From positions 1-43,516 of the forward strand of contig SKZT01000112.1 of NCBI GenBank assembly GCA_007127235.1: a DNA stretch of 43,516 nt, read 5' to 3'. A program made the position numbers and the translations under genes. The notes beneath the pieces were generated by a model, which saw nothing but the letters and a program-made list of their open reading frames with translations, was not told where the DNA came from and searched no databases. Positions 15,018 through 25,575 of this stretch are shown here, piece by piece (position 1 is the stretch's first letter; the number at the start of each line of letters is the position of its first letter). The DNA comes from Desulfobacteraceae bacterium. GTDB taxonomy: Bacteria > Desulfobacterota > Desulfobacteria > Desulfobacterales > SKZT01.

Positions 15018-16310
15018 TTATTTTGGCCAGTGTTTTCTGGTAACAGCCTCCCGGATTCCCACTTCTGAGGGTTCAAAGCATCTGGCAAGAACTTGCCAGC
15101 ATTGGTCGAGGGCTTCAAAGAGAGGAAGATTTAAACTGAGATCCATAATCTGTCTTTCAAAAAGATCGCCGTATTTTAAAAGTTTTTGATCCCATGGGGT
15201 CATTTCGAATCCCATCTCTCTTTTTTCGCGGCTGTCGTCACATTTTGCATAAAGTTGAATGCAGGTATCCATGATCGCCCGGTGGTCATCACGGGTTTCA
15301 CCGTTCACCATTTGTTTAAGGCGAGATAATGAACCAAATGGTTCGATGCGGCGGTTGCGAAGATAGATTTGTCCCTCGGTGATATACCCTGTATTGTCAG
15401 GTATTGGATGGGTTACATCATCTCCGGGCATGGTAACACAGGCAAGCAATGTCATGGAACCGGCATTTTCAAAATCAACGGCCTTCTCATATCTGCGGGC
15501 CATCTGTGTATAAAGATCTCCCGGATATCCTCGATTGGAGGGCACCTGTTCCATGGTGATAGCAATTTCTTTGAGAGAATCCGCAAAGGCGGTCATGTCG
15601 GTCAGCAAAACCAGCACCCGTTTTCCCTGAAGAGCGAACTGCTCACCTACTGTAAGACAAAGGTCCGGAACCATTAAACACTCGACAACAGAATCCGCAG
15701 CAGTATGAATGAACATGATGCTTTTTCCCAAAACCCCGCTTTCTTCAAATAAAAGACGGAACGACAAATAATCATCATGCCTCAGGCCCATCCCGCCAAG
15801 AATAATGATATCTGCATTCGCCTGGAGTCCCACGCGACCCAGCAGTTCATTATATGGTTCACCGGCAACTGAAAAAATAGGAAGCTTTTGCGACTCCACC
15901 AGGGTATTGAAAACATCAATCATGGGTATCCCCGTATGGATCATTTTATCGGGGCGACGTCTCATAACCGGATTTACGGCAGGTGAACCGATATCCACCC
16001 TCCTGCTTCTGATAACCGGTCGATTATCACGGGGAACTCCCGATCCGTCAAAAACACGGCCGAACATTGCTTCGGTGAACAGTACCTGCATGGGATGACC
16101 CAGAAAATGAACCCGATCACGGTTTGAAACACCCTCTGTACCAGCAAAAAGCTGCAAATTAACTTCGTCATGATCCAGCCGGATCACCTGAGCAAGAGAA
16201 GGTCCGAAAGAAGTTGTAATTACTGCAAGGTCCTCGTATCCTACCCCTTTTGCTTTAACTGTGGCCACGCTTCCTGCAATACGGGTTATCTCTTTAAATA
16301 TTTTTTTCAC
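15018..16310 (-). CDS. atpB: V-type ATPase subunit B
   Basis: A 430-residue non-catalytic nucleotide-binding-fold subunit. It has the B-type loop [18 protein letters not shown] where the catalytic A subunit has a Walker A, as well as [34 protein letters not shown], and [10 protein letters not shown]-type contacts near the A-B interface. Length and motif order are normal. B alternates with A in the cytoplasmic hexamer of the V/A-type ATPase. The GTG start overlaps the A stop (GAGTGA), with GAGGT upstream. This gene looks intact, unlike its three downstream neighbours D, I and K. Confidence 0.9.
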   Translation of the reverse strand: MKKIFKEITRIAGSVATVKAKGVGYEDLAVITTSFGPSLAQVIRLDHDEVNLQLFAGTEGVSNRDRVHFLGHPMQVLFTEAMFGRVFDGSGVPRDNRPVIRSRRVDIGSPAVNPVMRRRPDKMIHTGIPMIDVFNTLVESQKLPIFSVAGEPYNELLGRVGLQANADIIILGGMGLRHDDYLSFRLLFEESGVLGKSIMFIHTAADSVVECLMVPDLCLTVGEQFALQGKRVLVLLTDMTAFADSLKEIAITMEQVPSNRGYPGDLYTQMARRYEKAVDFENAGSMTLLACVTMPGDDVTHPIPDNTGYITEGQIYLRNRRIEPFGSLSRLKQMVNGETRDDHRAIMDTCIQLYAKCDDSREKREMGFEMTPWDQKLLKYGDLFERQIMDLSLNLPLFEALDQCWQVLARCFEPSEVGIREAVTRKHWPK

Positions 16311-18394
16311 TCAATACCTCGTTTATCTGAAACATCCCCCTTTTCTTCCTTTTCCCCCTTTCCCGAAAGCGTTTGCCTGCTTCTGGGCCTTGTGTCGGTT
16401 GTCAGGGATTTGGCCTTCTGCAACCGGTGGCTTGATGGTCTAACCGTATCTTTCTCATATTTTTTATAGGCCTCTATCCTGCCTTTGCTCTTGATAAAAA
16501 GGTTTATTTTTTTAAGAATATTAACAAAATCCCCGCGGTCATGTTCCCGACCTTGCTGGTTCCCGGAATCCTTGCGGCCATTTGGAATTGGTTGAGGGAT
16601 ATTATTGGTAAGGCTCTGTTTTTCTTTCTTCTGGTAATCATTACCCGATGCCCTGTTTTCAAAACCACCGATAACTTTCGGCTCCCAGGGAGCATAATTT
16701 AAGTCCCTGAAAAGATTTCCTATTTTCATCATGATACTTCTACCTTCCTCTTTTTCCCTGAAATTGAAGTCAAGATCAATTACCTCGAGGATCTTTTCAA
16801 AAACGAATTGTTGTCTTTCCCGGGAAGTAGCGCCGTCAACTCCGTCAAAGGCGTTTTGCTGTAAATAGGATGAATCAACGAACTCACTTTTGAGCATGAT
16901 GGTAAAATCTTCGATCGTGGTCCCTTCTTCTCCGACAACCGTCATCATTTGTCTAACCTGGTCACCCCGTTGAAGAAGGGATTTGATCCGGTGAACTTTT
17001 TCCGGTTCAATAATGCTGCTATATTTACTCCAGCTTTCCAGAGGATCAATGGCCGGATAACGTCGTGCATCACTTCGCTCACGGCTGAGAGCATGAAATG
17101 TACCCACAACTTTCAGCGTCGCCTGAGTAACAGGTTCATCAAAGTTTCCTCCTGCCGGACTGACAGTGCCTCCGATGGTTACAGATGCATGTTGTTTGTC
17201 TCTGAGCTGTATAAGGCCGGCTCGCTCGTAAAACCCGGCAATCCGACTTTCCAGATAGGAGGGGAAAGCCTCCTCTCCCGGAATTTCCTCAAGCCGTCCG
17301 GATATTTCTCTCATGGCCTGTGCCCATCGACTGGTGGAATCAGCCAAAAAAAGAACGTGCAAGTCGGCTTGACGGTAGTATTCTGCCAGTGTGATGCCGG
17401 TATATACCGAAGCCTCCCTAGCTGCCACAGGCATTGCTGAGGTGTTGCAAACAATGATGGTTCTTTCCATCAGGCTTCTGCCAGTACGTGGGTCGTCCAA
17501 CTTCGGAAAATCGCGGATAGTATCCACGATTTCACCGGCACGTTCCCCACAGGCTGTAAAAACAACAATATCTATTTCTGCATGTCTGGAGGTAATCTGC
17601 TGAAGTACAGTTTTGCCAGCACCAAAGGGACCGGGAATACAATAAGTCCCTCCCAGTGAAACGGGGAAAAGGGAATCTATGATTCGTATTCGGGTAACCA
17701 GAGGCTCCGAAGGTATCAGCCGTTTTTTTGCAATGCACAAAGGCCTTTTAACCGGCCACTCCTGGTGCATTTTTACATCTCGCCGCCGCCCTTCGGAATC
17801 GCTCAGTTTGGCAATATTTTCCTTAATGTTGTACTCTCCGGCCTCTGCAATCCATTCTGTCTTTAACTCTCCCGACCACCTGAAGGGTACCATAATAGGA
17901 TGCCTGAAAATGCTTTCCGGGACAATTCCCAATGTATCCCCGGCAAAAACCGTATCTCCGGCTTTAACCGCAGGTTTCCATTCCCATTTACGCTCAATAT
18001 CCAAAGGATATAGAGATGTACCCGGTTCAAGAAAGTACCCGGCTTGTTTCGCAAACTGCGTCAGAGGATTTTGAAGCCCGTCATAGATTTGTCCGTGAAG
18101 ACCTGGTCCCAAAACTGCGGAAACCATCTTTTCCTCAAAATCTACCATATCCCCGACTCTTAATCCTCTGGTTTCTTCGAAAACCTGAAGATCGGCCATG
18201 TTGCCCCGTACCCGGATAACCTCACCTAAGAGCCTGGCCCCATCAGAGCGATTACAGTATCCGGTGGCGTTTTTGACAACCCGTCCGGAAGTCTCTGCGA
18301 TAATCATATTCCCGAATACAGAAACAATTTGTCCTTTCACCCCGTCTGTTTCCTCGCAATTGATTTCATTTACTGCCGATCTCCTTATGTTCAC
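16307..18394 (-). CDS. atpA: V-type ATPase catalytic subunit A with long charged C-terminal extension
   Basis: A 695-residue catalytic subunit. It has a beta-barrel N-terminus ([15 protein letters not shown]), a non-homologous insert, Walker [13 protein letters not shown], the catalytic-glutamate region [33 protein letters not shown] and the [13 protein letters not shown] segment. Homologues in the Bacteroides/Treponema/Chlamydia-type operon end soon after a segment like [13 protein letters not shown] (about residue 575). Here about 115 more residues follow, very rich in Lys, Arg, Glu, Ser and Asn and without recognisable domains. The tail may be a loss of the original stop codon or a lineage-specific extension. 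The start overlaps the end of the DUF2764 gene by 29 bp and the stop overlaps B. ATP hydrolysis or synthesis drives the rotor; the coupled ion cannot be told here. Confidence 0.9.
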   Translation of the reverse strand: MNIRRSAVNEINCEETDGVKGQIVSVFGNMIIAETSGRVVKNATGYCNRSDGARLLGEVIRVRGNMADLQVFEETRGLRVGDMVDFEEKMVSAVLGPGLHGQIYDGLQNPLTQFAKQAGYFLEPGTSLYPLDIERKWEWKPAVKAGDTVFAGDTLGIVPESIFRHPIMVPFRWSGELKTEWIAEAGEYNIKENIAKLSDSEGRRRDVKMHQEWPVKRPLCIAKKRLIPSEPLVTRIRIIDSLFPVSLGGTYCIPGPFGAGKTVLQQITSRHAEIDIVVFTACGERAGEIVDTIRDFPKLDDPRTGRSLMERTIIVCNTSAMPVAAREASVYTGITLAEYYRQADLHVLFLADSTSRWAQAMREISGRLEEIPGEEAFPSYLESRIAGFYERAGLIQLRDKQHASVTIGGTVSPAGGNFDEPVTQATLKVVGTFHALSRERSDARRYPAIDPLESWSKYSSIIEPEKVHRIKSLLQRGDQVRQMMTVVGEEGTTIEDFTIMLKSEFVDSSYLQQNAFDGVDGATSRERQQFVFEKILEVIDLDFNFREKEEGRSIMMKIGNLFRDLNYAPWEPKVIGGFENRASGNDYQKKEKQSLTNNIPQPIPNGRKDSGNQQGREHDRGDFVNILKKINLFIKSKGRIEAYKKYEKDTVRPSSHRLQKAKSLTTDTRPRSRQTLSGKGEKEEKGDVSDKRGIE

Positions 18395-19082
18395 TTCCTC
18401 TAATGCTTCGCCATCTATGAAGAATCATCAGTTTGGCCGTATATGAAGCTATTTCGTCACCGCCAAAACTATACCATTGTTCGTGTTCCGTCAGCCAGTT
18501 CCATCGAGCCCTGTCCAAAACCTTAACCCCTTCGAGAGGACTCGATGTTTCACTCCACTCTGCCACTATGTTTTCAAATGTACTATCCGGATCTTCCAAC
18601 TCAGGAGCCACCAAATACAACAGGGGATCAAGTTTCAGCCTACTGGCCCTGACCCTGGCCAGAGCATTGCGAAGCCCAACCTCGAATTGAACCCAGGCCT
18701 TCAGAAAATGCGAGTTTTTATTTTTAGCGATTTTTAAAACATGATAAAAATAATTTCGCCAAACCGGGTCACCTGCAATCAGTTTATCCGTGGATGCATC
18801 GTCATTTTCCTGCTCGGAAGCCAGGTAGTCAGGCAGGGGTTCCTCTAATTTTGCCTGTCTGGTGGAAAGAACGGTCAGATTCGTTTGATCCGACCTGATT
18901 TCACCGGAGATAACAGCCTCTCGCTGCAGCAGGTCATCACTTAATAGAAGCGCCCCAACCATGTCCGTCGGTCCAAGGGATTCTTCCACAAGTGATAAAA
19001 ACGCTTGCTTGCTAACAGGTGGCGAATCATCAAATGCTTTTAATTGGCGAAGAACACATAAAAGATAAAAATACCGCTTCAT
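18366..19082 (-). CDS. DUF2764 protein, V-type ATPase subunit C-like
   Basis: A 238-residue protein with the DUF2764 opening (MKRYFYLLCVLRQLKAFDD then PPVSKQAFLSLVEESL) and a mostly helical body, including WVQFEVGLRNALARVRASRL and a C-terminal WEWL-type helix (ARWNWLTEHEQWYSFG). DUF2764 genes occur between subunits E and A in V-type operons of Bacteroidetes, spirochaetes and chlamydiae, where they take the place of subunit C (the d subunit) linking rotor and membrane ring. That function is inferred from position. It starts 18 bp after E ends with GGGAG just before the ATG, and overlaps A by 29 bp. Confidence 0.82.
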   Translation of the reverse strand: MKRYFYLLCVLRQLKAFDDSPPVSKQAFLSLVEESLGPTDMVGALLLSDDLLQREAVISGEIRSDQTNLTVLSTRQAKLEEPLPDYLASEQENDDASTDKLIAGDPVWRNYFYHVLKIAKNKNSHFLKAWVQFEVGLRNALARVRASRLKLDPLLYLVAPELEDPDSTFENIVAEWSETSSPLEGVKVLDRARWNWLTEHEQWYSFGGDEIASYTAKLMILHRWRSIRGSEHKEIGSK

Positions 19083-19100
19083 CTCTCCCTTTTTAATAAT

Positions 19101-19775
19101 TTAATCGACAACTCTGTCAATAATTTCCTGAAGAGCGGGGCGAACCATTTCCAAGACCACTTCAGAAACAGAATCAGGGCTCACATCGACAGTGGCACCA
19201 TCTATTGTATATTCGAATCCCGCCTTGGAAAGGGTGGCTTGTAGCGCTATCTTTTCCTGTTCTTCATTTAAATGTGCAAACAGGTCATTGAGGATGTCAT
19301 CTCCGAGCTTATCGCCCATTTTGCCGGAAATATCAACTTTCATAAAGGGCTGTTGAGCCGCATCCGCCTTGGCATACACCATGATAACCTCTTTTATGAT
19401 CTTGCCGAGAAAATCTGGGTTGGAGAGATGTTTTTCAATTTTTCGGGTAAGCATCGCAGAGAGTATTTGTCCAATGGTCTCGCGAAGTTTCAGGATCGCA
19501 TCTCGAACAGCAAGATCTAATTCGGTTTGCATGCGGGAAAAATATTTGTCCGCTTCATTTTTGGCCTTGGCAACAATTCGTTCTGCTTCGGCTTCTGCCT
19601 GGGCGATTATTTTTTCCGCCTCCTGCTTTGCATCGCCTTTAATTTTTTCAGCGGCTTTCCTACCTGCATCTACGCCTTCGGACTGCAATTTTTTCACAAA
19701 AGATTCTATGCTTCCCGGCGCTTCATCTTTTTGCCAGGGCTTGGAGATGTAAGTCCGGCCTGACCTTTTGCTCAT
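19101..19775 (-). CDS. atpE: V-type ATPase subunit E (peripheral stalk)
   Basis: A 224-residue protein. Residues about 25-80 form a long alanine-, glutamate- and lysine-rich helix (AEKIKGDAKQEAEKIIAQAE onward) that makes the peripheral stalk coiled coil. Then comes a compact C-terminal domain (TLSKAGFEYTIDGATVDVSP, VLEMVRPALQEII). This matches subunit E in size and layout. E pairs with a G/H-type helix to hold the A/B hexamer still; no G gene is visible in this operon. AAGGG lies before the ATG. It is the first gene of the ATPase operon and lies 50 bp after the mrcA stop, so it may share transcription with the penicillin-binding protein gene unless a promoter hides at the end of that gene. 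Confidence 0.85.
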   Translation of the reverse strand: MSKRSGRTYISKPWQKDEAPGSIESFVKKLQSEGVDAGRKAAEKIKGDAKQEAEKIIAQAEAEAERIVAKAKNEADKYFSRMQTELDLAVRDAILKLRETIGQILSAMLTRKIEKHLSNPDFLGKIIKEVIMVYAKADAAQQPFMKVDISGKMGDKLGDDILNDLFAHLNEEQEKIALQATLSKAGFEYTIDGATVDVSPDSVSEVVLEMVRPALQEIIDRVVD

Positions 19776-19825
19776 TTTGTGTAACCCTTTTAAATTTTTA
19801 TACTTGAAGCAAACATAAAGAATAT

Positions 19826-22234
19826 TTACATATTTGTTCTAAAAAAATCATCGTAACCTACCACTGTATCCTTTTCAGCAGTGTATTGGGTAGGAACTGT
19901 CCCTTGTTTGAAACATTCAAAGAATGTTTTTTGACTTTCCGGACGGGGCAATAAACCGGTTTCGGCATCTATTCTGGCAAAAACAACATCATCGGGCACC
20001 TGAAAGATTTTGACGGGTTTACCATCAAGAATCCGGCGCATAAATCCCAGCCAGATCGGGGCAGCTGCTCTTGCCCCGGTTTCTCCTCTACCCAGGGAAG
20101 TACCATCATCAAAACCAACCCATGCGCCTGTAATGTACTCAGAGGTATAACCCACAAACCAGGCATCCTTTAAATCATTGGTCGTTCCTGTTTTCCCTGC
20201 AACCGGACGGTTCAATCCTCTGACACTTTTTCCGGTTCCTTCTTGCACGACACTTTCAAGAAGGCTTGTTATCAGATAGGCTGTGCTTTTTTCAATAACC
20301 TCTTCCTTTTGAACTTCGGCCTCTTCCAGAATATTTCCATTTCTGTCGACTATTTTAGTGACAAATACAGGGGGTATGTAAGAACCCATATTCGTAAAAA
20401 TTGAAAATGCATTGACCATCTCCAGAAGAGATACGCCGGAAGATCCCAGGGCAAGGGATAAATCTCTGCTTAGGGGAGATTCGATTTTCAATTTTTTTGC
20501 ATAATTAATGGCATAATCAACACCAATATCTCTGAGTATTTTTATGGTGACAAGGTTTCTTGACTGGGCGAGCGCTTCCCGAAAGAAGGTAGGACCATAA
20601 AACCTTCTGCTGTAATTTTTCGGTTTCCAGATATAGTCTTGTTCTTTATCCTCATAAACAACGGCGGTATCTAAAATGACCGATGCAGTTGTATAGCCTT
20701 TATCAAGGGCTGCAGCATATACGAAGGGCTTAAAGGCGCTTCCGGGCTGCCGCCTCGATTGAACGGCCCTGTTAAATTGACTTTGCCTAAAATCTCTTCC
20801 GCCCTCCATGGCCTTGACAAGGCCAGTGCCAGCCTCGACACACAGTAAAGCCCCCTGGACCTCCGGTTGCTGTTCCAGCGCCAATTGCCAGACAGTGTTT
20901 TGCGTATCTTTTTCGAGGATTTTGACATCTATGACATCCCCAACGTTGAATACCTGCCCAGGTCTATCTAAAGGGGTTTTTAAACGGGTCATATTGGGAT
21001 TTGATCTTATGGCCCATTTCATGTTTTGAAAGGTGACGACCCCTTTGTGCTCACCCATTTTCACGATAGTTTCCTTTTTAGAGTCATCGATACGGACAAC
21101 AATCCCCTCAACAATTTTGTTTTTTTCTAACGGGTCATTTTTAAATCTTTTTTCAAGTTGTCGGCTAAACGTTTCAATTTCCGCCGCTAAGAGTTGTTTT
21201 TTTGGACCTCTGTACCCCTGTCGCTTATCCAGCTCCCTTAACCCCCTTTCCATTTCTTCTCTTGCACTGTTTTGAATCTTTAAATCAACGGCCGTATAAA
21301 CCTTCAGGCCCCCATTATATAAAAGATCCCGGCCGTATTTTTTTTCGACGTACTGCCGAACATATTCAGTGTAGTAAGGGGCTACTTCCATGAATAAATT
21401 TCTTCGGGACTGTATTTCCCACGGCTGGTTTAATGCTTCCGTTGCTTCCACGTTGGTAATATATCCTTCGGCAACCATCCGGTTTAACACGTATATTTGC
21501 CGGTTTCGGGCTCTTTCCGGATGTCTGGCTGGAGAATATCTGCTGGGGGCCGGGGGAAGACCTGCTAAAATGGCACACTCTGCCAAAGTCAGTTCCTGCA
21601 CATCTTTACCAAAATAACTTTGTGAAGCGGCTTGCACCCCATACACACCATTTCCAAGATAAATTTGATTCAAATAAAGAAAAAGTATCTCATCTTTGCT
21701 AAAAGTTTTGTCGATCCTATATGCCAGAATCGCCTCTTTTATCTTTCTTTCAAAACTTTTTTCAGGAGACAGAAAAAAAGACTTGGTCACCTGCTGCGTA
21801 ATGGTACTTCCCCCCTGTACAATTGAGCCTGCTTCCAGATTTTTTAAAAAAGCCCTAAAAATACCCAATAGATCAACTCCTTTATGCTGATAGAACCGAT
21901 CATCTTCTGCCGCAACAAAAGCATTTTTTAACCTGGCAGGCATCTGAGAAAGAGAAACCACCACCCTTCGCTCATTGAAAAACTCTCCAATTTTTTGATT
22001 GTCACTGGAATAAAAGGTGGTGACAACAGGCGGGTTATAATCTTTTAAGGAAGTTATTTTAGGAAGATCCTGGCTGAAATACATGTAACCCCCGACCAAA
22101 AACAGAAGTGATCCCACCAAAAAGAGTACTCCTCCTAAAATACAAATGCGTAACATCAGTGAAAAAAAGTTTCCGGTTTTTCTTTTTGACCTTTTTTTAA
22201 TTATGGCATTTTTGGTTTTTTTCTTGTTTGACAT
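19826..22234 (-). CDS. mrcA: Penicillin-binding protein 1A (bifunctional glycosyltransferase/transpeptidase)
   Basis: An 802-residue class A PBP. A basic N-terminus and one membrane helix (about residues 28-50) anchor it in the inner membrane. The GT51 glycosyltransferase has EDDRFYQHKG (111-120) with the catalytic glutamate and GGSTITQQV (142-150). An OB-like insertion (about 380-455) is typical of PBP1A. The transpeptidase has the active serine in SAFK (about S500), SRN (559-561) and KTGTT (682-686). It polymerises and crosslinks peptidoglycan in the periplasm. I prefer the ATG at 22234; an in-frame TTG at 22237 is also possible, with AAGGA 7-10 nt upstream. It is divergent from hisI across 290 bp of AT-rich DNA. 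Confidence 0.93.
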   Translation of the reverse strand: MSNKKKTKNAIIKKRSKRKTGNFFSLMLRICILGGVLFLVGSLLFLVGGYMYFSQDLPKITSLKDYNPPVVTTFYSSDNQKIGEFFNERRVVVSLSQMPARLKNAFVAAEDDRFYQHKGVDLLGIFRAFLKNLEAGSIVQGGSTITQQVTKSFFLSPEKSFERKIKEAILAYRIDKTFSKDEILFLYLNQIYLGNGVYGVQAASQSYFGKDVQELTLAECAILAGLPPAPSRYSPARHPERARNRQIYVLNRMVAEGYITNVEATEALNQPWEIQSRRNLFMEVAPYYTEYVRQYVEKKYGRDLLYNGGLKVYTAVDLKIQNSAREEMERGLRELDKRQGYRGPKKQLLAAEIETFSRQLEKRFKNDPLEKNKIVEGIVVRIDDSKKETIVKMGEHKGVVTFQNMKWAIRSNPNMTRLKTPLDRPGQVFNVGDVIDVKILEKDTQNTVWQLALEQQPEVQGALLCVEAGTGLVKAMEGGRDFRQSQFNRAVQSRRQPGSAFKPFVYAAALDKGYTTASVILDTAVVYEDKEQDYIWKPKNYSRRFYGPTFFREALAQSRNLVTIKILRDIGVDYAINYAKKLKIESPLSRDLSLALGSSGVSLLEMVNAFSIFTNMGSYIPPVFVTKIVDRNGNILEEAEVQKEEVIEKSTAYLITSLLESVVQEGTGKSVRGLNRPVAGKTGTTNDLKDAWFVGYTSEYITGAWVGFDDGTSLGRGETGARAAAPIWLGFMRRILDGKPVKIFQVPDDVVFARIDAETGLLPRPESQKTFFECFKQGTVPTQYTAEKDTVVGYDDFFRTNM

Positions 22235-22529
22235 CAATGAACATCCTTGGTTTTAAATATTCTTTATTTTTTTCGAGGTTTTGGCAAAATAAACAAATAT
22301 TTTGTTTCTGCCAATTCCTATTAATGCACTAAGCAATATTTTATTTTATATCATTAGCAAAATTGACAACGTTGAGCAAGATTTGCCAATATATTAAGGT
22401 TGACTGGAAAAAATAATAATTGTACTCGATGTTTTAGTTTTTGCCTTGTCCCTTACCCGAACTTTTTGAGAAGCTACTAATATTGCCAGATACCTAAACC
22501 GCGACATATGCGAAATGGAGCAATAAAAA

Positions 22530-22904
22530 ATGGTGGATCTAAATTTTGATAAAATGGATGGCCTTATTCCTGCCATCGTCCAGGACCACAAATCCGGCGA
22601 TGTCTTGATGCTGGCGTTTATGACCAAAGAGGCTTTTCTTCATACGCTATCCACTAAAAAAGCGACTTTTTACAGCCGTTCCCGCAAAGGGTTATGGATT
22701 AAAGGAGAAACCTCAGGTCATTTTCAAATAGTCAAGGAAATATTTACCGATTGTGACAACGATACAGTTTTGCTGAAAGTTGAACAAATCGGCGGCGCTG
22801 CCTGCCATACGGGATATGCCGGTTGTTTTTTCAAAAAAATTGAGGATAACGAAATCAGCATTGTGGGTGAGCCTGTATTTGATCCGAAAAAAGTTTACAA
22901 ATAA
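22530..22904 (+). CDS. hisI: Phosphoribosyl-AMP cyclohydrolase
   Basis: A 124-residue single-domain PRA-CH. Visible motifs are [37 protein letters not shown], the metal-binding aspartates in [13 protein letters not shown], and the zinc cysteines in [13 protein letters not shown] together with the cysteine of DCDND. It opens the adenine ring of phosphoribosyl-AMP, the third step of histidine synthesis, in the cytoplasm. The phosphoribosyl-ATP pyrophosphatase domain found fused in enterobacteria is absent. This gene lies 13 kb from the hisC-hisD-hisS operon, so the histidine genes are scattered here. It starts a run of plus-strand genes and precedes the aminotransferase by 13 bp. Confidence 0.93.
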   Translation: MVDLNFDKMDGLIPAIVQDHKSGDVLMLAFMTKEAFLHTLSTKKATFYSRSRKGLWIKGETSGHFQIVKEIFTDCDNDTVLLKVEQIGGAACHTGYAGCFFKKIEDNEISIVGEPVFDPKKVYK

Positions 22905-22917
22905 TAAGGGTAGCACA

Positions 22918-24060
22918 ATGACTGTAAGCAGATTAAAAGATTTTTCCTCATTTATTGTCATGGATGTCCTGGAAAAAGCTCATGAACTTGAGAAGATGGG
23001 CATGGACATAATACATCTGGAGGTGGGAGAACCCGATTTTGATACGCCGCCTTGTATCAAAAGGGCCATTTGGGAAGCTATGGAGGAAGGCCATACTCAC
23101 TATACCCACAGTTTGGGTATCCTTGAACTCAGAGAAGCTATATGCGAACACTACGCTCAAAAATATTGCGTAAATATTTCCCCGGATCAGATCATTGTCT
23201 GTTCGGGCACTTCGCCGGCAATTTTTATCATGTTTTCGGCATTACTTGAAAAAGGCGACCAGGTCATCATTTCAGATCCTTATTACGCGTGTTATCCCAA
23301 TTTTATCAAATTTCTGGATGCACATCCTGTAACAGTTAACGTGTTTGAAAAAAATGGTTTTCAGTTTGACCCGGATGCTATCAAAGAAAAAATCAATCAA
23401 AAGACCAAAGCCATTTTCATCAACTCTCCATCCAATCCCACAGGCAATCTTTTATCCGCAGAGCGGATGGCTCAGATAGCCGAATTTTCCCCTTATATTC
23501 TTTCCGATGAAATTTATCACGGTTTGGTTTACGAAGGAAAAGAGCATTCCATTTTGGAATTTACCGATCATGCTTTTGTTTTAAACGGTTTTTCAAAATT
23601 ATACGCAATGACCGGTCTTCGCCTCGGATACGTTATTGCACCGAAAACATTTATCAGGCCCATGCAGAAAATCCAGCAAAATTTTTTCATTTCCGCTAAT
23701 TCTGTGGTTCAAAAAGCAGGCATTGCCGCCCTGAAAGAAGCTCACCGAGATATTCAAAACATGAAAGATACCTACAACCAAAGGCGCCGATTTATGATCG
23801 ACCGGCTTAAAAACATGGGATTTGGAATCACCGTTGAACCTACCGGAGCGTTTTATGTTTTTGCCAATGCCAAACACATATCCGGCAACTCCTACCAACT
23901 GGCCTTTGATATTTTACAAAAAGCCCACGTTGGAGTGTCCCCTGGAATAGATTTCGGAAAAAACGGGGAGGGTTATCTTCGATTTTCCTATGCCAATTCT
24001 ATGGAAAATATTGCAGAAGGTCTCCATAGAATTGAAAAGTATTTAAACGAACTTACATGA
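22918..24060 (+). CDS. Class I/II pyridoxal-phosphate aminotransferase (aspartate aminotransferase-like)
   Basis: A 380-residue fold-type I aminotransferase with HLEVGEPDFDTP near the N-terminus, INSPSNPTGN, the PLP aspartate in LSDEIYHGLVY, and the Schiff-base lysine in NGFSKLYAMTGLRLGYVIAP. The C-terminus has the substrate-carboxylate arginine in EGYLRFSYANS. This matches the Asp/Ala/aromatic aminotransferase group. Substrate cannot be fixed from the sequence. The frame is open further upstream inside hisI, but the ATG at 22918 has AAGGG 7 nt before it and gives normal length. It is probably co-transcribed with hisI and followed by engB 20 bp later. Confidence 0.88.
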   Translation: MTVSRLKDFSSFIVMDVLEKAHELEKMGMDIIHLEVGEPDFDTPPCIKRAIWEAMEEGHTHYTHSLGILELREAICEHYAQKYCVNISPDQIIVCSGTSPAIFIMFSALLEKGDQVIISDPYYACYPNFIKFLDAHPVTVNVFEKNGFQFDPDAIKEKINQKTKAIFINSPSNPTGNLLSAERMAQIAEFSPYILSDEIYHGLVYEGKEHSILEFTDHAFVLNGFSKLYAMTGLRLGYVIAPKTFIRPMQKIQQNFFISANSVVQKAGIAALKEAHRDIQNMKDTYNQRRRFMIDRLKNMGFGITVEPTGAFYVFANAKHISGNSYQLAFDILQKAHVGVSPGIDFGKNGEGYLRFSYANSMENIAEGLHRIEKYLNELT

Positions 24061-24079
24061 CGGGTAAAAAAACACCTCT

Positions 24080-24685
24080 ATGATTATAAAATCTGCAATA
24101 TTTGTCAAAAGCGCAGTCAAACCTGATCAATATCCTGAACCTATTTTTCCGGAAATTGCCTTTGCCGGTCGCTCTAATGTTGGAAAATCTTCTTTGATCA
24201 ATTCATTGCTCAACCGGAAACAATTGGTAAAAACCAGTCGTACTCCCGGACGAACCCAGTTGATTAATTTTTTCATCATTAATGAATCCTTTTATTTTGT
24301 GGATCTACCTGGTTACGGATACGCCAGGGTACCCGTTAAAATAAAAAAACAATGGGGCCCCATGGTGGAAAGTTATCTTTTTAATCGTAAAAATTTAAGG
24401 GCCGTGGTACTTTTGATGGATATTCGAAGGACACCCAAAGAAGAGGAAAAAAAATTATTATATTTGTTCCATCAACTCAATCTTCAAACCATCCTGGTGT
24501 TAACCAAAGCCGATAAGCTATCAAGAAACAAACAAATCGCACAGCTATCCTTGTATTCAAAATCACTTTTTATCAACAAGGAGAATCTGTTTTTGTTTTC
24601 CGCCAAAAACCTACAAGGAAAAGAACGTATCTTGAAAACAATGGAAAAGATTCTTTTCCTTGCAATCCCGAAGGATGTGACGTGA
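24080..24685 (+). CDS. engB: Ribosome biogenesis GTPase EngB (YsxC/YihA)
   Basis: A 201-residue TRAFAC GTPase with G1 GRSNVGKSSLIN, G2 RTPGRTQLINFF, G3 DLPGYGYARV, G4 TKADK and a G5-like SAKN, in the normal order and at normal length for EngB. The family assists assembly of the large ribosomal subunit. The stop codon overlaps the era start by 4 bp (GTGA), so two GTPases of ribosome assembly are translationally coupled here. Confidence 0.94.
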   Translation: MIIKSAIFVKSAVKPDQYPEPIFPEIAFAGRSNVGKSSLINSLLNRKQLVKTSRTPGRTQLINFFIINESFYFVDLPGYGYARVPVKIKKQWGPMVESYLFNRKNLRAVVLLMDIRRTPKEEEKKLLYLFHQLNLQTILVLTKADKLSRNKQIAQLSLYSKSLFINKENLFLFSAKNLQGKERILKTMEKILFLAIPKDVT

Positions 24686-25575
24686 CAAATTCATTGGATA
24701 ATTTCAAATCCGGCTTTGCCGCAATCCTTGGTGCCCCTAATGTCGGAAAGTCAACTTTGCTCAATCGTCTGCTGGGGGAAAAAATTTCCATTACCTCACG
24801 AAAACCCCAAACCACGCGAAACAAAATTCTTGGTGTTTTTCACATGCCCGATGCACAGATCGTTTTCTTAGATACGCCGGGCGTACATGCAGCAAAAGAT
24901 CTCTTTAATAAGAAAATGGTCGAGGCCGCTGTGTCATCCATTGCCGATGCCGACCTGATTCTTTTTGTTGCCGACATCAGCAAGCCTGATACGGTTTCTG
25001 AAAAAATTTTAATGGAAAAATTATCCTCAATAAAAAAGCCCATAATCGCTGCCCTTAATAAAATCGACAAATCCAAAGCTGGGCATATTGAAACCGAATT
25101 GAATCGGTGGAAAAAAATGGGCGTTTTCCAGGACATCATCCCTATATCTGCAAAACAGGGTTTAGGTATCGACAAGCTTGTCCGTGCCTTTTTTAAAGTA
25201 CTTCCTTCGGGTCCTCCTTTTTTTTCTGAAGACACGCTCACCGATATGCCCATGCGGTTTATTGTCGCAGAGATCATCAGGGAAAAAGTATTTCGGCTTA
25301 CCGGTGAAGAAATTCCTTATGCCATTGCAGTGACCATTGAAAAATTTGAAGAAAAGGATAATTTATCCATTATTCACGCCAAAATTCACGTTGAAAAAGA
25401 TTCGCAGAAAGGGATAATCATCGGCAAAAAAGGTCAGATGTTAAAAACTATTGGTCAGGATTCCAGAAAAGACATTGAAAAATTTCTCGGACACCCGGTT
25501 TTTCTTCATTTATTTGTGCGGGTACAAAAAAATTGGAGCAAAGATACCAGGGCTCTCAGAAAGCTTGGATACTGA
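24682..25575 (+). CDS. era: GTPase Era
   Basis: A 297-residue Era. The GTPase domain has GAPNVGKSTLLNRLLGEK, the effector segment ITSRKPQTTRNKILG, DTPGVH, NKIDK and ISAKQG. The C-terminal KH domain has GIIIGKKGQMLKTIGQ and ends in LFVRVQKNWSKDTRALRKL, as is usual. Era binds the 3' end of 16S rRNA during 30S maturation. It starts at GTG 24682 inside the engB stop and ends with TGATG overlapping the ATP-grasp gene. Confidence 0.95.
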   Translation: MTNSLDNFKSGFAAILGAPNVGKSTLLNRLLGEKISITSRKPQTTRNKILGVFHMPDAQIVFLDTPGVHAAKDLFNKKMVEAAVSSIADADLILFVADISKPDTVSEKILMEKLSSIKKPIIAALNKIDKSKAGHIETELNRWKKMGVFQDIIPISAKQGLGIDKLVRAFFKVLPSGPPFFSEDTLTDMPMRFIVAEIIREKVFRLTGEEIPYAIAVTIEKFEEKDNLSIIHAKIHVEKDSQKGIIIGKKGQMLKTIGQDSRKDIEKFLGHPVFLHLFVRVQKNWSKDTRALRKLGY

